Positions 1 through 7,367 of a stretch of 9,991 nt of DNA are shown one piece after another. How positions within the stretch are numbered: the stretch's first letter is position 1; each line of letters starts with the position of its first letter. The notes beneath the pieces are model-generated. The model was not told the DNA's origin, made no database searches, and saw only the letters and a list, made by a program, of their open reading frames with translations. Both the position numbers and the translations under genes were made by a program. This DNA comes from Ruthenibacterium sp. Its GTDB lineage: Bacteria > Bacillota > Clostridia > Oscillospirales > Ruminococcaceae. The DNA lies in NCBI GenBank assembly GCA_020025255.1, contig JAHHSK010000068.1, forward strand, positions 1-9,991, read 5' to 3'.

Positions 1-16
1 AGGGTACTATAAAAAC

Positions 17-45
17 GTATAAAAGCACTGTACCACAGATTGCAA
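17..45 (-). promoter_or_regulatory. weak candidate promoter reading off the left edge
   Basis: On the minus strand TTGCAA (45-40) is followed after 17 bases by TTATAC (22-17), which overlaps TATACG one base further on. It lies just past the hairpin at 64-106, where a next leftward gene would need a promoter. The -35 matches consensus at only four of six positions and no downstream gene is visible, so this is a low-confidence call. Confidence 0.22.
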
Positions 46-63
46 GGAGATGCAAGACGCAAG

Positions 64-106
64 CGCGCAGCGGCCCGGACTGAAAAGCAGACCGAGCCGC
101 TGCGCG
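64..106 (-). terminator. GC-rich stem-loop downstream of the operon, probable terminator
   Basis: An 11-bp perfect GC-rich stem (64-74 with 96-106) encloses a region that can pair further (76-78 with 92-94, 80-82 with 88-90) around an AAAAG loop. It begins about 60 bases after the GH20 stop codon, the expected place for the operon terminator. The tract following it on the minus strand (CTTGCGTCTTGC) is only moderately T-rich, so it may be an inefficient terminator or a 3'-end-protecting hairpin. The rest of the first 167 bases holds no gene that I can support. Confidence 0.5.
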
Positions 107-167
107 TTTGGAAAAAGTAAGAGCAGTATAAAACGCAGACATAAGCAGATGGAAGAGGATCGCTTCA

Positions 168-1925
168 TCAGGTAAGCGGCGCGCCGAGAATACGTTCCAG
201 CTCGCGGCGGTGCAGACGGTTTTCATAGCAGCGCGATTCGTAGAACAGTGCTGCGTCCTCCGAAGTAAGGAATTCGGGCAGGATCTCTTTCAATTCCTGC
301 TCGATGCTGCTTAAAGCACCGTAATTCTTTTCGGCGCGTTCCCGCAGGCTGCAAAGCTCCACTTCACTTCCGGCAAAGAAATCACCGCGGAACACCATAG
401 CATTGACCGGCACAGCATGCTCCAGACGGTACATCAGCGAGATGAGACGTGCAGTCTGCACATTGCGCATCACCTGCGGCAAAAAGCGGTTCATGGATGA
501 ATAGTAGTCATAGCGGCTTTCGGCACCGGTGATGATCTTCGGATTTTCCACACCGTGATAAACGCTGAGAAAGCGTCCGAGAAAATCGGAGGTATCAGCA
601 GCCATGTTCCAGCAGCGTTCGGCAGCATAATATGCGGTATAACGGCTGGTTTCAAACAGGCCATAGGGGTTGCCAAGCGAAAATGTGCTGCACCAGTTGG
701 TGTTGATCATGCCCGTGCAGCGGGAATGTCCGATCACATCACACCACACGTCGATATTGCGCAAACGCTGCTCCACGCATGGATAGTTTTGATACACACT
801 GCCGTCAGCTGCACGCGTGGCCGAGCACGGAAGGGTGCGGATGCCCAGCGAATTGAGTGTTTCGATCACTGCGGGAGCAATCGAGTTGACACGCGCGGGC
901 GAATACAGCCACAGAGCAACGATGACGTTTCGGTTCAGTTTGGAAAGCACGGAAAGATCGTCGGAAGCTGCCATGGTCCCGTTTTTGCGCGTGCTGGCAA
1001 ACATATCGTGCCATACGATCGGTGTTTTTCCCAGTGAAAGCACTTTTTCTGCAAGACGGTTGATGTATTCCACCGCAAGCTCGCTTCGGTTTTTTCCGCT
1101 TTCGCGGCATTCCGCGCTGTGTCCAAGGCTCCACACTTCGTCACAGCCCAAATGCAGGTACTGACATTCGGGATGCATTGCCGCTGTCTCCTCGATCAGG
1201 GAACAGGCAAGCTCAAAGGAACCTTTGCGCAGCGGGCACAGTTCGCCGGGTGCGGCGGGGTCTTCACGCAGATACTGATATTCGGGCAGTTTCAGCGCGT
1301 ACTCCAGATGTCCAAAGGTCTGCTGCAGCGGAATGATGTCAATAAAGTTTTCCTGTGCGGTCTGCATCATCCGGCAGTGCTGTTCCGGCGTAAGCGCGCC
1401 ATGTGCAGCAACAAATTCGCTTCGCGCGCGGGGCAGCTTGTCTTCATATTCCACCACAAGCGTATTGAATTTGTATTCAGCCATTTCTTCGATGTAATGC
1501 AGCACGTTTTCAAATTTCGGGAAAATGCCGCGCATATCAAGGTAATCAGAGCGCAAAGAAAGTTCCGGCCAATCGCAGATTTCAACGGCGGGCCGCTCGG
1601 GAATACGCATCCACTGGCGAATGGTCTGCATGCCGTAAAAAAGCCCGCGGGCATCATCTGCGCAAAGGGAAAGGGTATCCTTGCGGATCCACAGAAGATA
1701 GCCTTCCCTGCGCCCGAATTCATAGCGGGCCGCAAAGAAGTTTGCGGAATACAGCGCATAGCTGCCGGTGCGGATTTCCACATCAGTAAACAGCTTTTTT
1801 GCAGCAGCAAGCAGACGTGTATCCATATCAGGCATCTGTAAAATCATCGGCGTGTTTTCGCTGATGCAGGTATCCGAAGAAAGCATTGTGCATCGCTGCG
1901 GCGTGGGGATCAGACAGATCGACAT
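168..1925 (-). CDS. GH20 beta-N-acetylhexosaminidase, hexosaminidase D (HEXD)-like, cytoplasmic
   Basis: A 585-residue glycoside hydrolase family 20 protein, predicted to remove terminal beta-linked GlcNAc or GalNAc by substrate-assisted catalysis. Residues about 30-115 look like the GH20b N-terminal domain, with the ARGLFYGMQT segment near 92-101. The catalytic barrel spans about 125-450, with HLGCDE at 258-263 supplying the Asp262-Glu263 catalytic pair. The segments EYEDKLP (159-165) and QQTFGHLEYALK (201-212), and Cys in place of the second Gly of the usual HxGGDE, resemble human hexosaminidase D, a nucleocytoplasmic enzyme reported to prefer galactosaminides. Residues about 470-585 form a probably helical C-terminal region. 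There is no signal peptide and Cys is frequent, which fits cytoplasmic action on imported oligosaccharide. The ATG at 1925 is preceded by AAAGGAG seven bases upstream; extending the frame to 2036 would run into the nagB-like gene. It is the last gene of the operon, 25 bases after the deaminase. Family is confident; linkage and sugar preference are inferred. Confidence 0.88.
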   Translation of the reverse strand: MSICLIPTPQRCTMLSSDTCISENTPMILQMPDMDTRLLAAAKKLFTDVEIRTGSYALYSANFFAARYEFGRREGYLLWIRKDTLSLCADDARGLFYGMQTIRQWMRIPERPAVEICDWPELSLRSDYLDMRGIFPKFENVLHYIEEMAEYKFNTLVVEYEDKLPRARSEFVAAHGALTPEQHCRMMQTAQENFIDIIPLQQTFGHLEYALKLPEYQYLREDPAAPGELCPLRKGSFELACSLIEETAAMHPECQYLHLGCDEVWSLGHSAECRESGKNRSELAVEYINRLAEKVLSLGKTPIVWHDMFASTRKNGTMAASDDLSVLSKLNRNVIVALWLYSPARVNSIAPAVIETLNSLGIRTLPCSATRAADGSVYQNYPCVEQRLRNIDVWCDVIGHSRCTGMINTNWCSTFSLGNPYGLFETSRYTAYYAAERCWNMAADTSDFLGRFLSVYHGVENPKIITGAESRYDYYSSMNRFLPQVMRNVQTARLISLMYRLEHAVPVNAMVFRGDFFAGSEVELCSLRERAEKNYGALSSIEQELKEILPEFLTSEDAALFYESRCYENRLHRRELERILGAPLT

Positions 1926-1950
1926 AGAATCACTCCTTTCGCTTGCAAAA

Positions 1951-2709
1951 TCACAGCAGCGAAGCACTGTCGGCATCCAGATACAGGACAGCACCGGGGC
2001 ATCTGCGCAGGATCGAAGCCGGGCAGGTTTCGGCAATCGGCCCGTTCAGAGTGTCATATACAGCCTTTGCCTTGGTTGCGGCAGGAACGATGCAGAATTG
2101 ATGCGCTGGCTTTGCAAGGGTCGGCACAGTCAGAGTCAGGGCATGTGTGGGCACATCCTCAAGCTGGGCAAAGCAGCCATCGTGAACCTGCTGGTTGCGG
2201 CAGATCTCATCCAGCTTTACGACCTTGACGGCGGCCTTGTCGTTAAAATCGGCAACGGGGGGATCATTGAAGGCGATATGCCCGTTTTCACCGATGCCCA
2301 TAAAAACGATATCGATCGGAGCTTCGTTCAGCAAAGCGGAGTAGCGGGCACATTCCGCTTCGATATCCTCGGCATTGCCGTCAAGGAAGTTTACTTCAGC
2401 AAAGGGCAGAAGATCAAAAATGTGGCGGCGCAGGAAGTTGCCGAAGCCCTGGGGCGCGGCAGCGTCCAGATTGACATACTCGTCCATGTGGAACGCGGTG
2501 ACGCGGCTCCAGTCGATGCCTTCTTCGCTGCAAAGCGAAGCCAGAAATTCGTTCTGGGAGGGGGCGGCTGCAAAAATGCAGCGAAGGCTTTCTTTTTCTT
2601 TCAGCAGGCGGCGCAGCAGATCAGCAGCGTCGCGTGCAGCATCCAAACCGGATTGGGCACGGGTATCATAAATTTTAACGGTCAATTCGTCTTTGCGGAA
2701 TGTTTTCAT
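1951..2709 (-). CDS. nagB: NagB-family glucosamine-6-phosphate deaminase/isomerase homologue
   Basis: A 252-residue member of the NagB/6-phosphogluconolactonase fold. NagB converts glucosamine 6-phosphate to fructose 6-phosphate and ammonia, feeding amino sugars into glycolysis. FHMDEYVNL (73-81) places Asp76 at the position of the catalytic Asp72 of E. coli NagB, and the signature GIGENGHIAFNDPP spans 138-151. Compared with the E. coli NDGHIAFNEP motif, the relay Asp141 is Asn142 here, His143 is kept as His144, and Glu148 is Asp149. Length is close to the 240-270 residues usual for the family. The ATG at 2709 has AAAGGA eight bases upstream. It sits 27 bases after the second permease and 25 before GH20, so it is co-transcribed. 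It may use another hexosamine phosphate, such as galactosamine 6-phosphate, or be an isomerase; the gene symbol marks the family rather than proven activity. Confidence 0.85.
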   Translation of the reverse strand: MKTFRKDELTVKIYDTRAQSGLDAARDAADLLRRLLKEKESLRCIFAAAPSQNEFLASLCSEEGIDWSRVTAFHMDEYVNLDAAAPQGFGNFLRRHIFDLLPFAEVNFLDGNAEDIEAECARYSALLNEAPIDIVFMGIGENGHIAFNDPPVADFNDKAAVKVVKLDEICRNQQVHDGCFAQLEDVPTHALTLTVPTLAKPAHQFCIVPAATKAKAVYDTLNGPIAETCPASILRRCPGAVLYLDADSASLL

Positions 2710-2736
2710 AGTAAAGATCCTTTCGTTTGTGGTGCA

Positions 2737-3600
2737 TCAGCCCTTGACAGAGCCGACAAGCACGCCTTTTACAAAGTATTTCTGCAGGAATGGATATACA
2801 CACATGATTGGGGTGATTGCTACAATAACCGATGCGTATTTTAGCGTTTCGGCAACAATCATCGTGTCTTCCACTGCGCTTGCTTCGGATATTCCGGCTG
2901 TCAGCATCTGCTGAAGGATCACTTGCAGCGGATACAAATCCGGGGAATTCAGATAAATGAACGGGATGAAGTACGCGTTCCAAAGGCTGACAGCATAATA
3001 AAGCCCGATGGTCGCAAGGACGGCTTTTGAGGTGGGCAGAACCAGACGGAAGAAAACGCCGGCATCGTTCAGACCGTCCACCATACCGGATTCTACGATT
3101 TCTTTCGGGAAGGCATCAAAGAAGCTGCGCATCACAATCAGGTTCCAGGTTGTCACAGCGCCGGGCAGGACCACGGCCCACATCGTATCCAGAAGACCGT
3201 AGTTTTTAACAACGAGATATGTGGGGATCATGCCGCCGCCGAAGAACATCGTAATGGTGATCATAATTGAGAACAGCTTATTGCCGACCATTTCCTTGCG
3301 GCTCAAAGCATAAGCACCCATTGCAGTGATGACAAGAGAAATGGTTGTGCCGATCAGAGTGTACTGAATCGTATTGGAATAAGCGGTGAAGAATTTGTTG
3401 TCGTTCATGATGTGCTTATACATATCTAATGTAAAGCCCTTGGGCCACAGCGAAACTTCGCCGCGCATGACCGGCCCGTTGGAAGAAAGAGAGACGGCGA
3501 TCATGTGAATGAAGGGAATCAGAATCGCACCCATGACAAGAATCATGAAAATACCAAGGATGATATCCATGATGTGAAAACGCTGTTTTTTTGTAACCAT
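2737..3600 (-). CDS. sugar ABC transporter permease, CUT1 family, LplC/YtcP-like
   Basis: A 287-residue inner-membrane permease subunit for carbohydrate import. About six hydrophobic segments are visible, the first at roughly 12-36. The cytoplasmic EAA loop that docks onto the ATPase is present as ESGMVDG at 170-176, ending in LP at 188-189. The C-terminus KYFVKGVLVGSVKG is typical of the LplC/YtcP group. The start is placed at the ATG at 3600, with AGGAGG nine bases upstream. An in-frame TTG at 3621 would put that ribosome binding site inside the coding region, so it is not used here. It follows the partner permease by 17 bases. No ATPase gene is present; CUT1 systems of this type commonly share an MsmK/UgpC-type ATPase encoded elsewhere. 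Confidence 0.93.
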   Translation of the reverse strand: MVTKKQRFHIMDIILGIFMILVMGAILIPFIHMIAVSLSSNGPVMRGEVSLWPKGFTLDMYKHIMNDNKFFTAYSNTIQYTLIGTTISLVITAMGAYALSRKEMVGNKLFSIMITITMFFGGGMIPTYLVVKNYGLLDTMWAVVLPGAVTTWNLIVMRSFFDAFPKEIVESGMVDGLNDAGVFFRLVLPTSKAVLATIGLYYAVSLWNAYFIPFIYLNSPDLYPLQVILQQMLTAGISEASAVEDTMIVAETLKYASVIVAITPIMCVYPFLQKYFVKGVLVGSVKG

Positions 3601-3617
3601 GTTCTGAACCCTCCTGA

Positions 3618-4580
3618 TCAAAAGATGCCGGTATCGGCAATTCGCTTTGAGGCTGTGTTGGCAATCACCAGTAATATCAGGTTAACAACTGAACTGAACA
3701 GGCCTACGGCTGTGGAATAGCTGATTTGCCCGTTGGAAATACCACTTCGGTATACAAATGTTGTGATGACATCCGAAACTTCATATGTAACAGGAGACTG
3801 CAAAAGAAGAACCTTTTCCAGATTCATATTCATGACATGTCCGACGCGAAGAATCAGCATAGTAACCACCGTGGGGGCAATGCTGGGCAGTGTAATAGAC
3901 CAGATCTGACGCAGACGGGATGCACCGTCCAGCGTGGCGGCTTCATAATATCCGGGATCGACGCCGGAAATAGCGGCAAGATAGACGATGCCGCTCCACC
4001 CAAGAGTCTGCCACACTTCCGAAATAACGTAAATTGTGCGGAAGTAGGCCGGTTCAGCAAGAAAATTCAGCGCATTGCCGCCAAAGGCTTTAATCAACAG
4101 GTTCACAGCACCGCGAACCGGATCAAGGAAGCTGGTGACCATGCCGCACACCACAACAGCAGAAAGGAAGTGCGGCATGTAGCTGACAGTTTGGACGACT
4201 TTTTTGAATTTTGCGTTGTGAATCTCGTTGAGCGCAAGCGCAAAGATGATAGGAAGCGGGAAGCTCCAAAGAAGAGTATACAGGCCGAGCAGCAGCGTGT
4301 TGCGGATCAGGCGCCATGCATCCGGGGATGCAAAGAATGTGCGGAAGTGTTCCAAACCCACCCACGGGCTGCCCATAAAGCCGATGAAGGGTTTGAAATC
4401 CTTGAAGGCAACCAGTGCGCCGTACATCGGAACATACTTGAACAGAATATAGTAAATCAGGCACGGCAGAAAAAGCAAAAGAAGATAGCGGTCACGCCAG
4501 ATGCGTTCGCCAAGCGATTTCTTTTTGCGGGCAGACAGCGCGTTTGAAGGCGGCTGTTTTTTCTTTTTTATGTTTGTCAA
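3618..4580 (-). CDS. sugar ABC transporter permease, CUT1 family, LplB-like
   Basis: A 320-residue permease, partner of the one downstream. A strongly basic N-terminal tail (residues 5-30, rich in Lys and Arg) precedes the first membrane span at about 32-55, and roughly six spans can be seen. The EAA loop is YYEAATLDGA at 211-220, ending in LP at 231-232. The segment FKYVPMYGALVAFKDF (47-62) is characteristic of the LplB/YtdP group. The start is TTG at 4580: there is no upstream in-frame ATG, the next Met is already within the first transmembrane hairpin, and GGGGGT lies just ahead at suitable spacing. The gap to the oxidoreductase stop is 15 bases and the two genes are probably translationally linked. 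Confidence 0.92.
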   Translation of the reverse strand: MTNIKKKKQPPSNALSARKKKSLGERIWRDRYLLLLFLPCLIYYILFKYVPMYGALVAFKDFKPFIGFMGSPWVGLEHFRTFFASPDAWRLIRNTLLLGLYTLLWSFPLPIIFALALNEIHNAKFKKVVQTVSYMPHFLSAVVVCGMVTSFLDPVRGAVNLLIKAFGGNALNFLAEPAYFRTIYVISEVWQTLGWSGIVYLAAISGVDPGYYEAATLDGASRLRQIWSITLPSIAPTVVTMLILRVGHVMNMNLEKVLLLQSPVTYEVSDVITTFVYRSGISNGQISYSTAVGLFSSVVNLILLVIANTASKRIADTGIF

Positions 4581-4595
4581 AAGATGACCCCCAGT

Positions 4596-5537
4596 TTATG
4601 TCCATATAGATTCAATGTGTCGAATAATATCTGCGGCATATTCGCCGCTGCAATGCAGAATAAAGCCTTGCCGAATCCCTTCGATAAAGTCGTTCCACTG
4701 GGCGTGGAAGGGAAGAAGATCGCGGTCGATTTCGACGGGAACATAGTCGCCGCCCTGCGAAAGCCAGAGTCCCCGTCCGGTATGCAGCCGCAGCGAACCG
4801 TTGGTAAGGTAGATCATGGTTTCATCCTGCGGCACAACGGAATATCCGCACAGCGTAACAGCTTCACTTATGCCGTTTTCGGTGCGGGCAAGCACCTGCG
4901 CGCTTGCGTCCACATCGGCATTTTCTGCATAGTAAGTGCAGCTTCCCGTGACAGAGGCAATGCGGCTGTTTGTCAGGTAGCATAATTTATCAAGTGAATG
5001 TGCGCCGTAGTTCAGCCAGATTCCGCCGCCGGCTGTTTCCTGCCGGAAGAACCAAGCAGGGCGCGAGGGAACAAAGTAGGAAATGGTGCGGTGATCGCAC
5101 AGCATGACAAGATGCCCCAAGCGTCCGCTTTCAATCAACCTTTTGGCAGCGCGGTTATGCGGCATGTAACGCTGGATGTGACCAATTTGCAATAGAACGC
5201 GGTTTGCCCTGCAAACCGATATCATGCGTTGGCACGAGGCGTAAGAAATCGACATCGGTTTTTCCAATAGGATATGAATACCCCGTTGCGCACATGCGGC
5301 AACACAAGATTCGTGCAGAGCATGGGGCAGATTGATGATGACGATATCCGGCTTTTCCTGATCGAGCAGGGTGAGATAATCTCGGTACGCGGCAGCACCG
5401 CAGGGCGCGGCCGCAGCGCGGGCGCGGTCTTCGCACAGATCGGCAACGGCGGTCAGGATCGTATCGGGATGTGCATTTACTGCGGAAATATGACGCGGAG
5501 CAATCAGCCCCGCGCCGATCATTCCAACACGGAACAC
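4596..5537 (-). CDS. Gfo/Idh/MocA family NAD(P)-dependent oxidoreductase
   Basis: A 313-residue protein with an N-terminal Rossmann domain (VGMIGAGLIA at 4-13, acidic Asp33 at the end of beta-2, which often favours NAD) and a C-terminal substrate domain. The family signature EKP is at 92-94, with Lys93 as the expected catalytic residue. The second-domain motif GGGIWLNYGAHSLD (170-183) keeps His180 and Asp183, while the position of inositol dehydrogenase Asp172 is Asn176, a variant that also occurs elsewhere in the family. Such enzymes oxidise or reduce sugars, inositols or nucleotide sugars, and some (GH109) act as NAD-dependent glycosidases; the sequence alone does not decide. GTG at 5537 is chosen because AAAGGAGG lies seven bases upstream and the Rossmann strand starts immediately after; the longer frame from 5588 would run through that site and the hairpin. 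Its place between the binding protein and permease genes suggests a role tied to the imported substrate. Confidence 0.88.
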   Translation of the reverse strand: MFRVGMIGAGLIAPRHISAVNAHPDTILTAVADLCEDRARAAAAPCGAAAYRDYLTLLDQEKPDIVIINLPHALHESCVAACAQRGIHILLEKPMSISYASCQRMISVCRANRVLLQIGHIQRYMPHNRAAKRLIESGRLGHLVMLCDHRTISYFVPSRPAWFFRQETAGGGIWLNYGAHSLDKLCYLTNSRIASVTGSCTYYAENADVDASAQVLARTENGISEAVTLCGYSVVPQDETMIYLTNGSLRLHTGRGLWLSQGGDYVPVEIDRDLLPFHAQWNDFIEGIRQGFILHCSGEYAADIIRHIESIWT

Positions 5538-5544
5538 GCGGATT

Positions 5545-5552
5545 CCTCCTTT
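5545..5552 (-). promoter_or_regulatory. ribosome binding site deciding the oxidoreductase GTG start
   Basis: AAAGGAGG on the minus strand lies seven bases ahead of GTG 5537. It is the best Shine-Dalgarno match in this spacer and sits directly after the stem-loop at 5557-5594, leaving it unpaired when the hairpin forms. Confidence 0.75.
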
Positions 5553-5556
5553 AGAA

Positions 5557-5594
5557 ACTGCCATGCAAGGATGCGCATAACCTTGCATGGCAGT
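5557..5594 (-). other. perfect 14-bp intergenic stem-loop after the binding-protein gene
   Basis: The arms 5557-5570 and 5581-5594 are exact reverse complements (ACTGCCATGCAAGG on the minus strand) with a 10-base loop. No T-run follows on the minus strand, so it is not a standard intrinsic terminator. It lies between the lipoprotein stop codon and the oxidoreductase ribosome binding site. Stem-loops here are known, for example after malE, to protect the binding-protein message from 3' decay so that it accumulates above the permease message. That role is inferred. Confidence 0.75.
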
Positions 5595-5630
5595 GGGAAA
5601 TAAGCGGATTAAATTGTGCCGGAAAGCCGA

Positions 5631-7244
5631 TTATTGGTTCAGAACTTCCTGCAGCCGTGCATAAGCGGAAATCTGAATATCTTTCAGCTTTTCCAGTCCC
5701 ATGGCTTCGATCTCGGCAACATACTCGTCCCATTCGGACATATCCCGTTTTCCAAGCAGGAATTTGGAAAGTTCTTCGGAAACATGGGTGCCGACGTTGG
5801 AACCAACGGTATCAAATATTTTGCGTTCTTCTTCCGTATAGCTCAAAGAAGGCTGGTCCGGCAGTTCGTGCGAGGGAGTGGCTTCATAAGCATGTGCAAG
5901 ATTCGGGCTGGAAACTTCGAACTGGCTGATCTGGGATTGTGAATCAAAGCGCAGATATGTGCCGTAATTCTGCATGCCAAGTTCACGACGGATATCATAA
6001 CCCGCTGCAAGAACATCGTCATGCCACTTCCATGTGCCATCGGCCTGTTTATCGGCATAAACACCGTCTTCGCCCCAACTTACCAGTTCCATTGCTTCGT
6101 CAGTGTACAGCCAGTCGATATATTTAAGAATCTGATCGAGGTTTTTGCTTAATGCGGAAACAACAAAGCCGTATTTGCCATTGGCAGAGAACGTAGTAAC
6201 AGGCTCGCCGTTGGAACCCATAGAGGGGGGAGGCATGTAATTGATGCTGAAATCGCTGTCCGTTTCCGAACCCGCTTTCGTCAAGCTTGTGATGCGGTTA
6301 AGGTAATCATAGGTGACAAAGGAAGTGCCGCTTGCCATAGCTTCGACCCAGCCGGCGGTATCCACTGTCATAAAGCTTGGCAGAAGCAGACCTTCTTCGT
6401 ACAGTTTATTGTAGAAGGTGATAAGCTCCTTAAATTCATCGCTGGTTGCACCGAAGAACCATTCCTTAGTATCGTAGTCATACGAATAGTACAGCATATT
6501 ATCGTTGGGGTCCATAAAGCGGGTGCCAAAGTTCGCTGCAAGCTGCTGCAGCTGACGCATGCCGCTGGTGAAAGAACGGAACGCCAAGGGATAACTGTCC
6601 GGATAAGCTTCTTTCATTTTGACCAGCATGTTATAAAATTCATCCTGGTTGGTCGGAACTTCCAAGTTCAGTTCTTTCAGAATATCTTCACGGAACAGCC
6701 AACCGCGGCGGTTCGTATCTTCTACACCGTGTTCCGGAGCAATATATAAGGCGCCGTCAGCAGAGATGAATTGTGCAACACGAGAGGGGTTGGCATCCAT
6801 CCAGGCTTTGAAATTCGGCATCTCATCCAGATGATCCAGCAGGTTGACGAATGCACCCTGAGGCCCGTATTCAAAAGCAGGCGATACTTTGATAAGATAC
6901 ATCAAATCAGGAAGTTTGCCGGAAGCAATCTGCAGCTGCACTTTTTTGGCATAGTCGCCACTGGGGATCGGGGTGGCATCAAAGGTGACATTGGTTGCAC
7001 GATTGATAGCATCCAATACATACCAATCAGGATTATATGGGAAACTATCATGACTGGGAATCATCATGCTGATGGTAACAGGTTCATCAAACAGACGGCT
7101 GCCCGTTTCGACGGCCGATTGCGGATCGGAATCCGGAACAGAACTGCCGGAAGAACTGGAAGCAGCACCGCAGCCTGCCAGGATGCTGACGCTGAGCGTG
7201 AGGGCAATCGTCTGCATCAGGGTTTTCATGGAAACCTTTTTCAC
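5631..7244 (-). CDS. sugar ABC transporter substrate-binding lipoprotein, LplA-like
   Basis: A 537-residue extracytoplasmic solute-binding protein anchored to the membrane by lipid. The N-terminus has two Lys residues, a hydrophobic core and the lipobox LAGC with lipidated Cys25, followed by a Ser/Gly-rich linker to about residue 45. The mature domain begins with PVTISMMIPSH and carries the usual alternating lobes, for example ADGALYIAPEHG and the EWFFGATSDEFKELITFYNKLY helix region. The size fits the long LplA/YtcQ group, whose members bind oligosaccharides with partner permeases like the two downstream. The GTG at 7244 is preferred because AAAGAGG lies nine bases upstream. TTG at 7250 is only three bases from that site, and ATG at 7229 would leave just Lys7-Thr8 (in GTG numbering) before the hydrophobic core. 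The ligand cannot be read from the sequence; GH20 and NagB neighbours suggest a HexNAc-containing glycan. Confidence 0.93.
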   Translation of the reverse strand: MKKVSMKTLMQTIALTLSVSILAGCGAASSSSGSSVPDSDPQSAVETGSRLFDEPVTISMMIPSHDSFPYNPDWYVLDAINRATNVTFDATPIPSGDYAKKVQLQIASGKLPDLMYLIKVSPAFEYGPQGAFVNLLDHLDEMPNFKAWMDANPSRVAQFISADGALYIAPEHGVEDTNRRGWLFREDILKELNLEVPTNQDEFYNMLVKMKEAYPDSYPLAFRSFTSGMRQLQQLAANFGTRFMDPNDNMLYYSYDYDTKEWFFGATSDEFKELITFYNKLYEEGLLLPSFMTVDTAGWVEAMASGTSFVTYDYLNRITSLTKAGSETDSDFSINYMPPPSMGSNGEPVTTFSANGKYGFVVSALSKNLDQILKYIDWLYTDEAMELVSWGEDGVYADKQADGTWKWHDDVLAAGYDIRRELGMQNYGTYLRFDSQSQISQFEVSSPNLAHAYEATPSHELPDQPSLSYTEEERKIFDTVGSNVGTHVSEELSKFLLGKRDMSEWDEYVAEIEAMGLEKLKDIQISAYARLQEVLNQ

Positions 7245-7338
7245 TTGCAATAACCTCTTTTCAAAATTCTTGCGTTCATTTCATGTTTCAGGGATGCAGC
7301 GGAATACGTTTTTCCACTGCAATCAAAGAGCCAAAACC

Positions 7339-7352
7339 AACATTGCAATGTT
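7339..7352. promoter_or_regulatory. 14-bp perfect palindrome, candidate operator
   Basis: AACATTGCAATGTT is its own reverse complement. It lies some 10-20 bases downstream of the predicted transcription start of the transporter operon (near 7361), where a repressor would block elongation or initiation. The core TGCAAT recurs at 7318-7323 and 7436-7441. It does not match a cre or a known NagR-type site, so the binding protein is unknown. Confidence 0.45.
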
Positions 7353-7367
7353 TTTTGATCTGCCCCA

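Noticed and set aside
41..63. Three GCAAG copies near the left edge, considered as a repeat array
   Set aside because: Copies are only five or six bases with uneven spacing and one is part of the hairpin flank; no array structure.
1768..2844. Long plus-strand open frame of 358 codons opposite the deaminase
   Set aside because: It lies antisense to the recognisable NagB-family gene and parts of its neighbours, has no good ribosome binding site, and its composition is that of a shadow frame.
3726..4547. Plus-strand open frame of 273 codons opposite the first permease
   Set aside because: It mirrors the LplB-like gene, is rich in His, Lys, Arg and Gln as expected for the reverse of membrane-protein codons, and shows no domain.
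7245..7367. Possible riboswitch in the long leader of the lipoprotein gene, for example glmS-like
   Set aside because: No conserved riboswitch or ribozyme core could be recognised; only the 14-bp palindrome and small repeats are visible.
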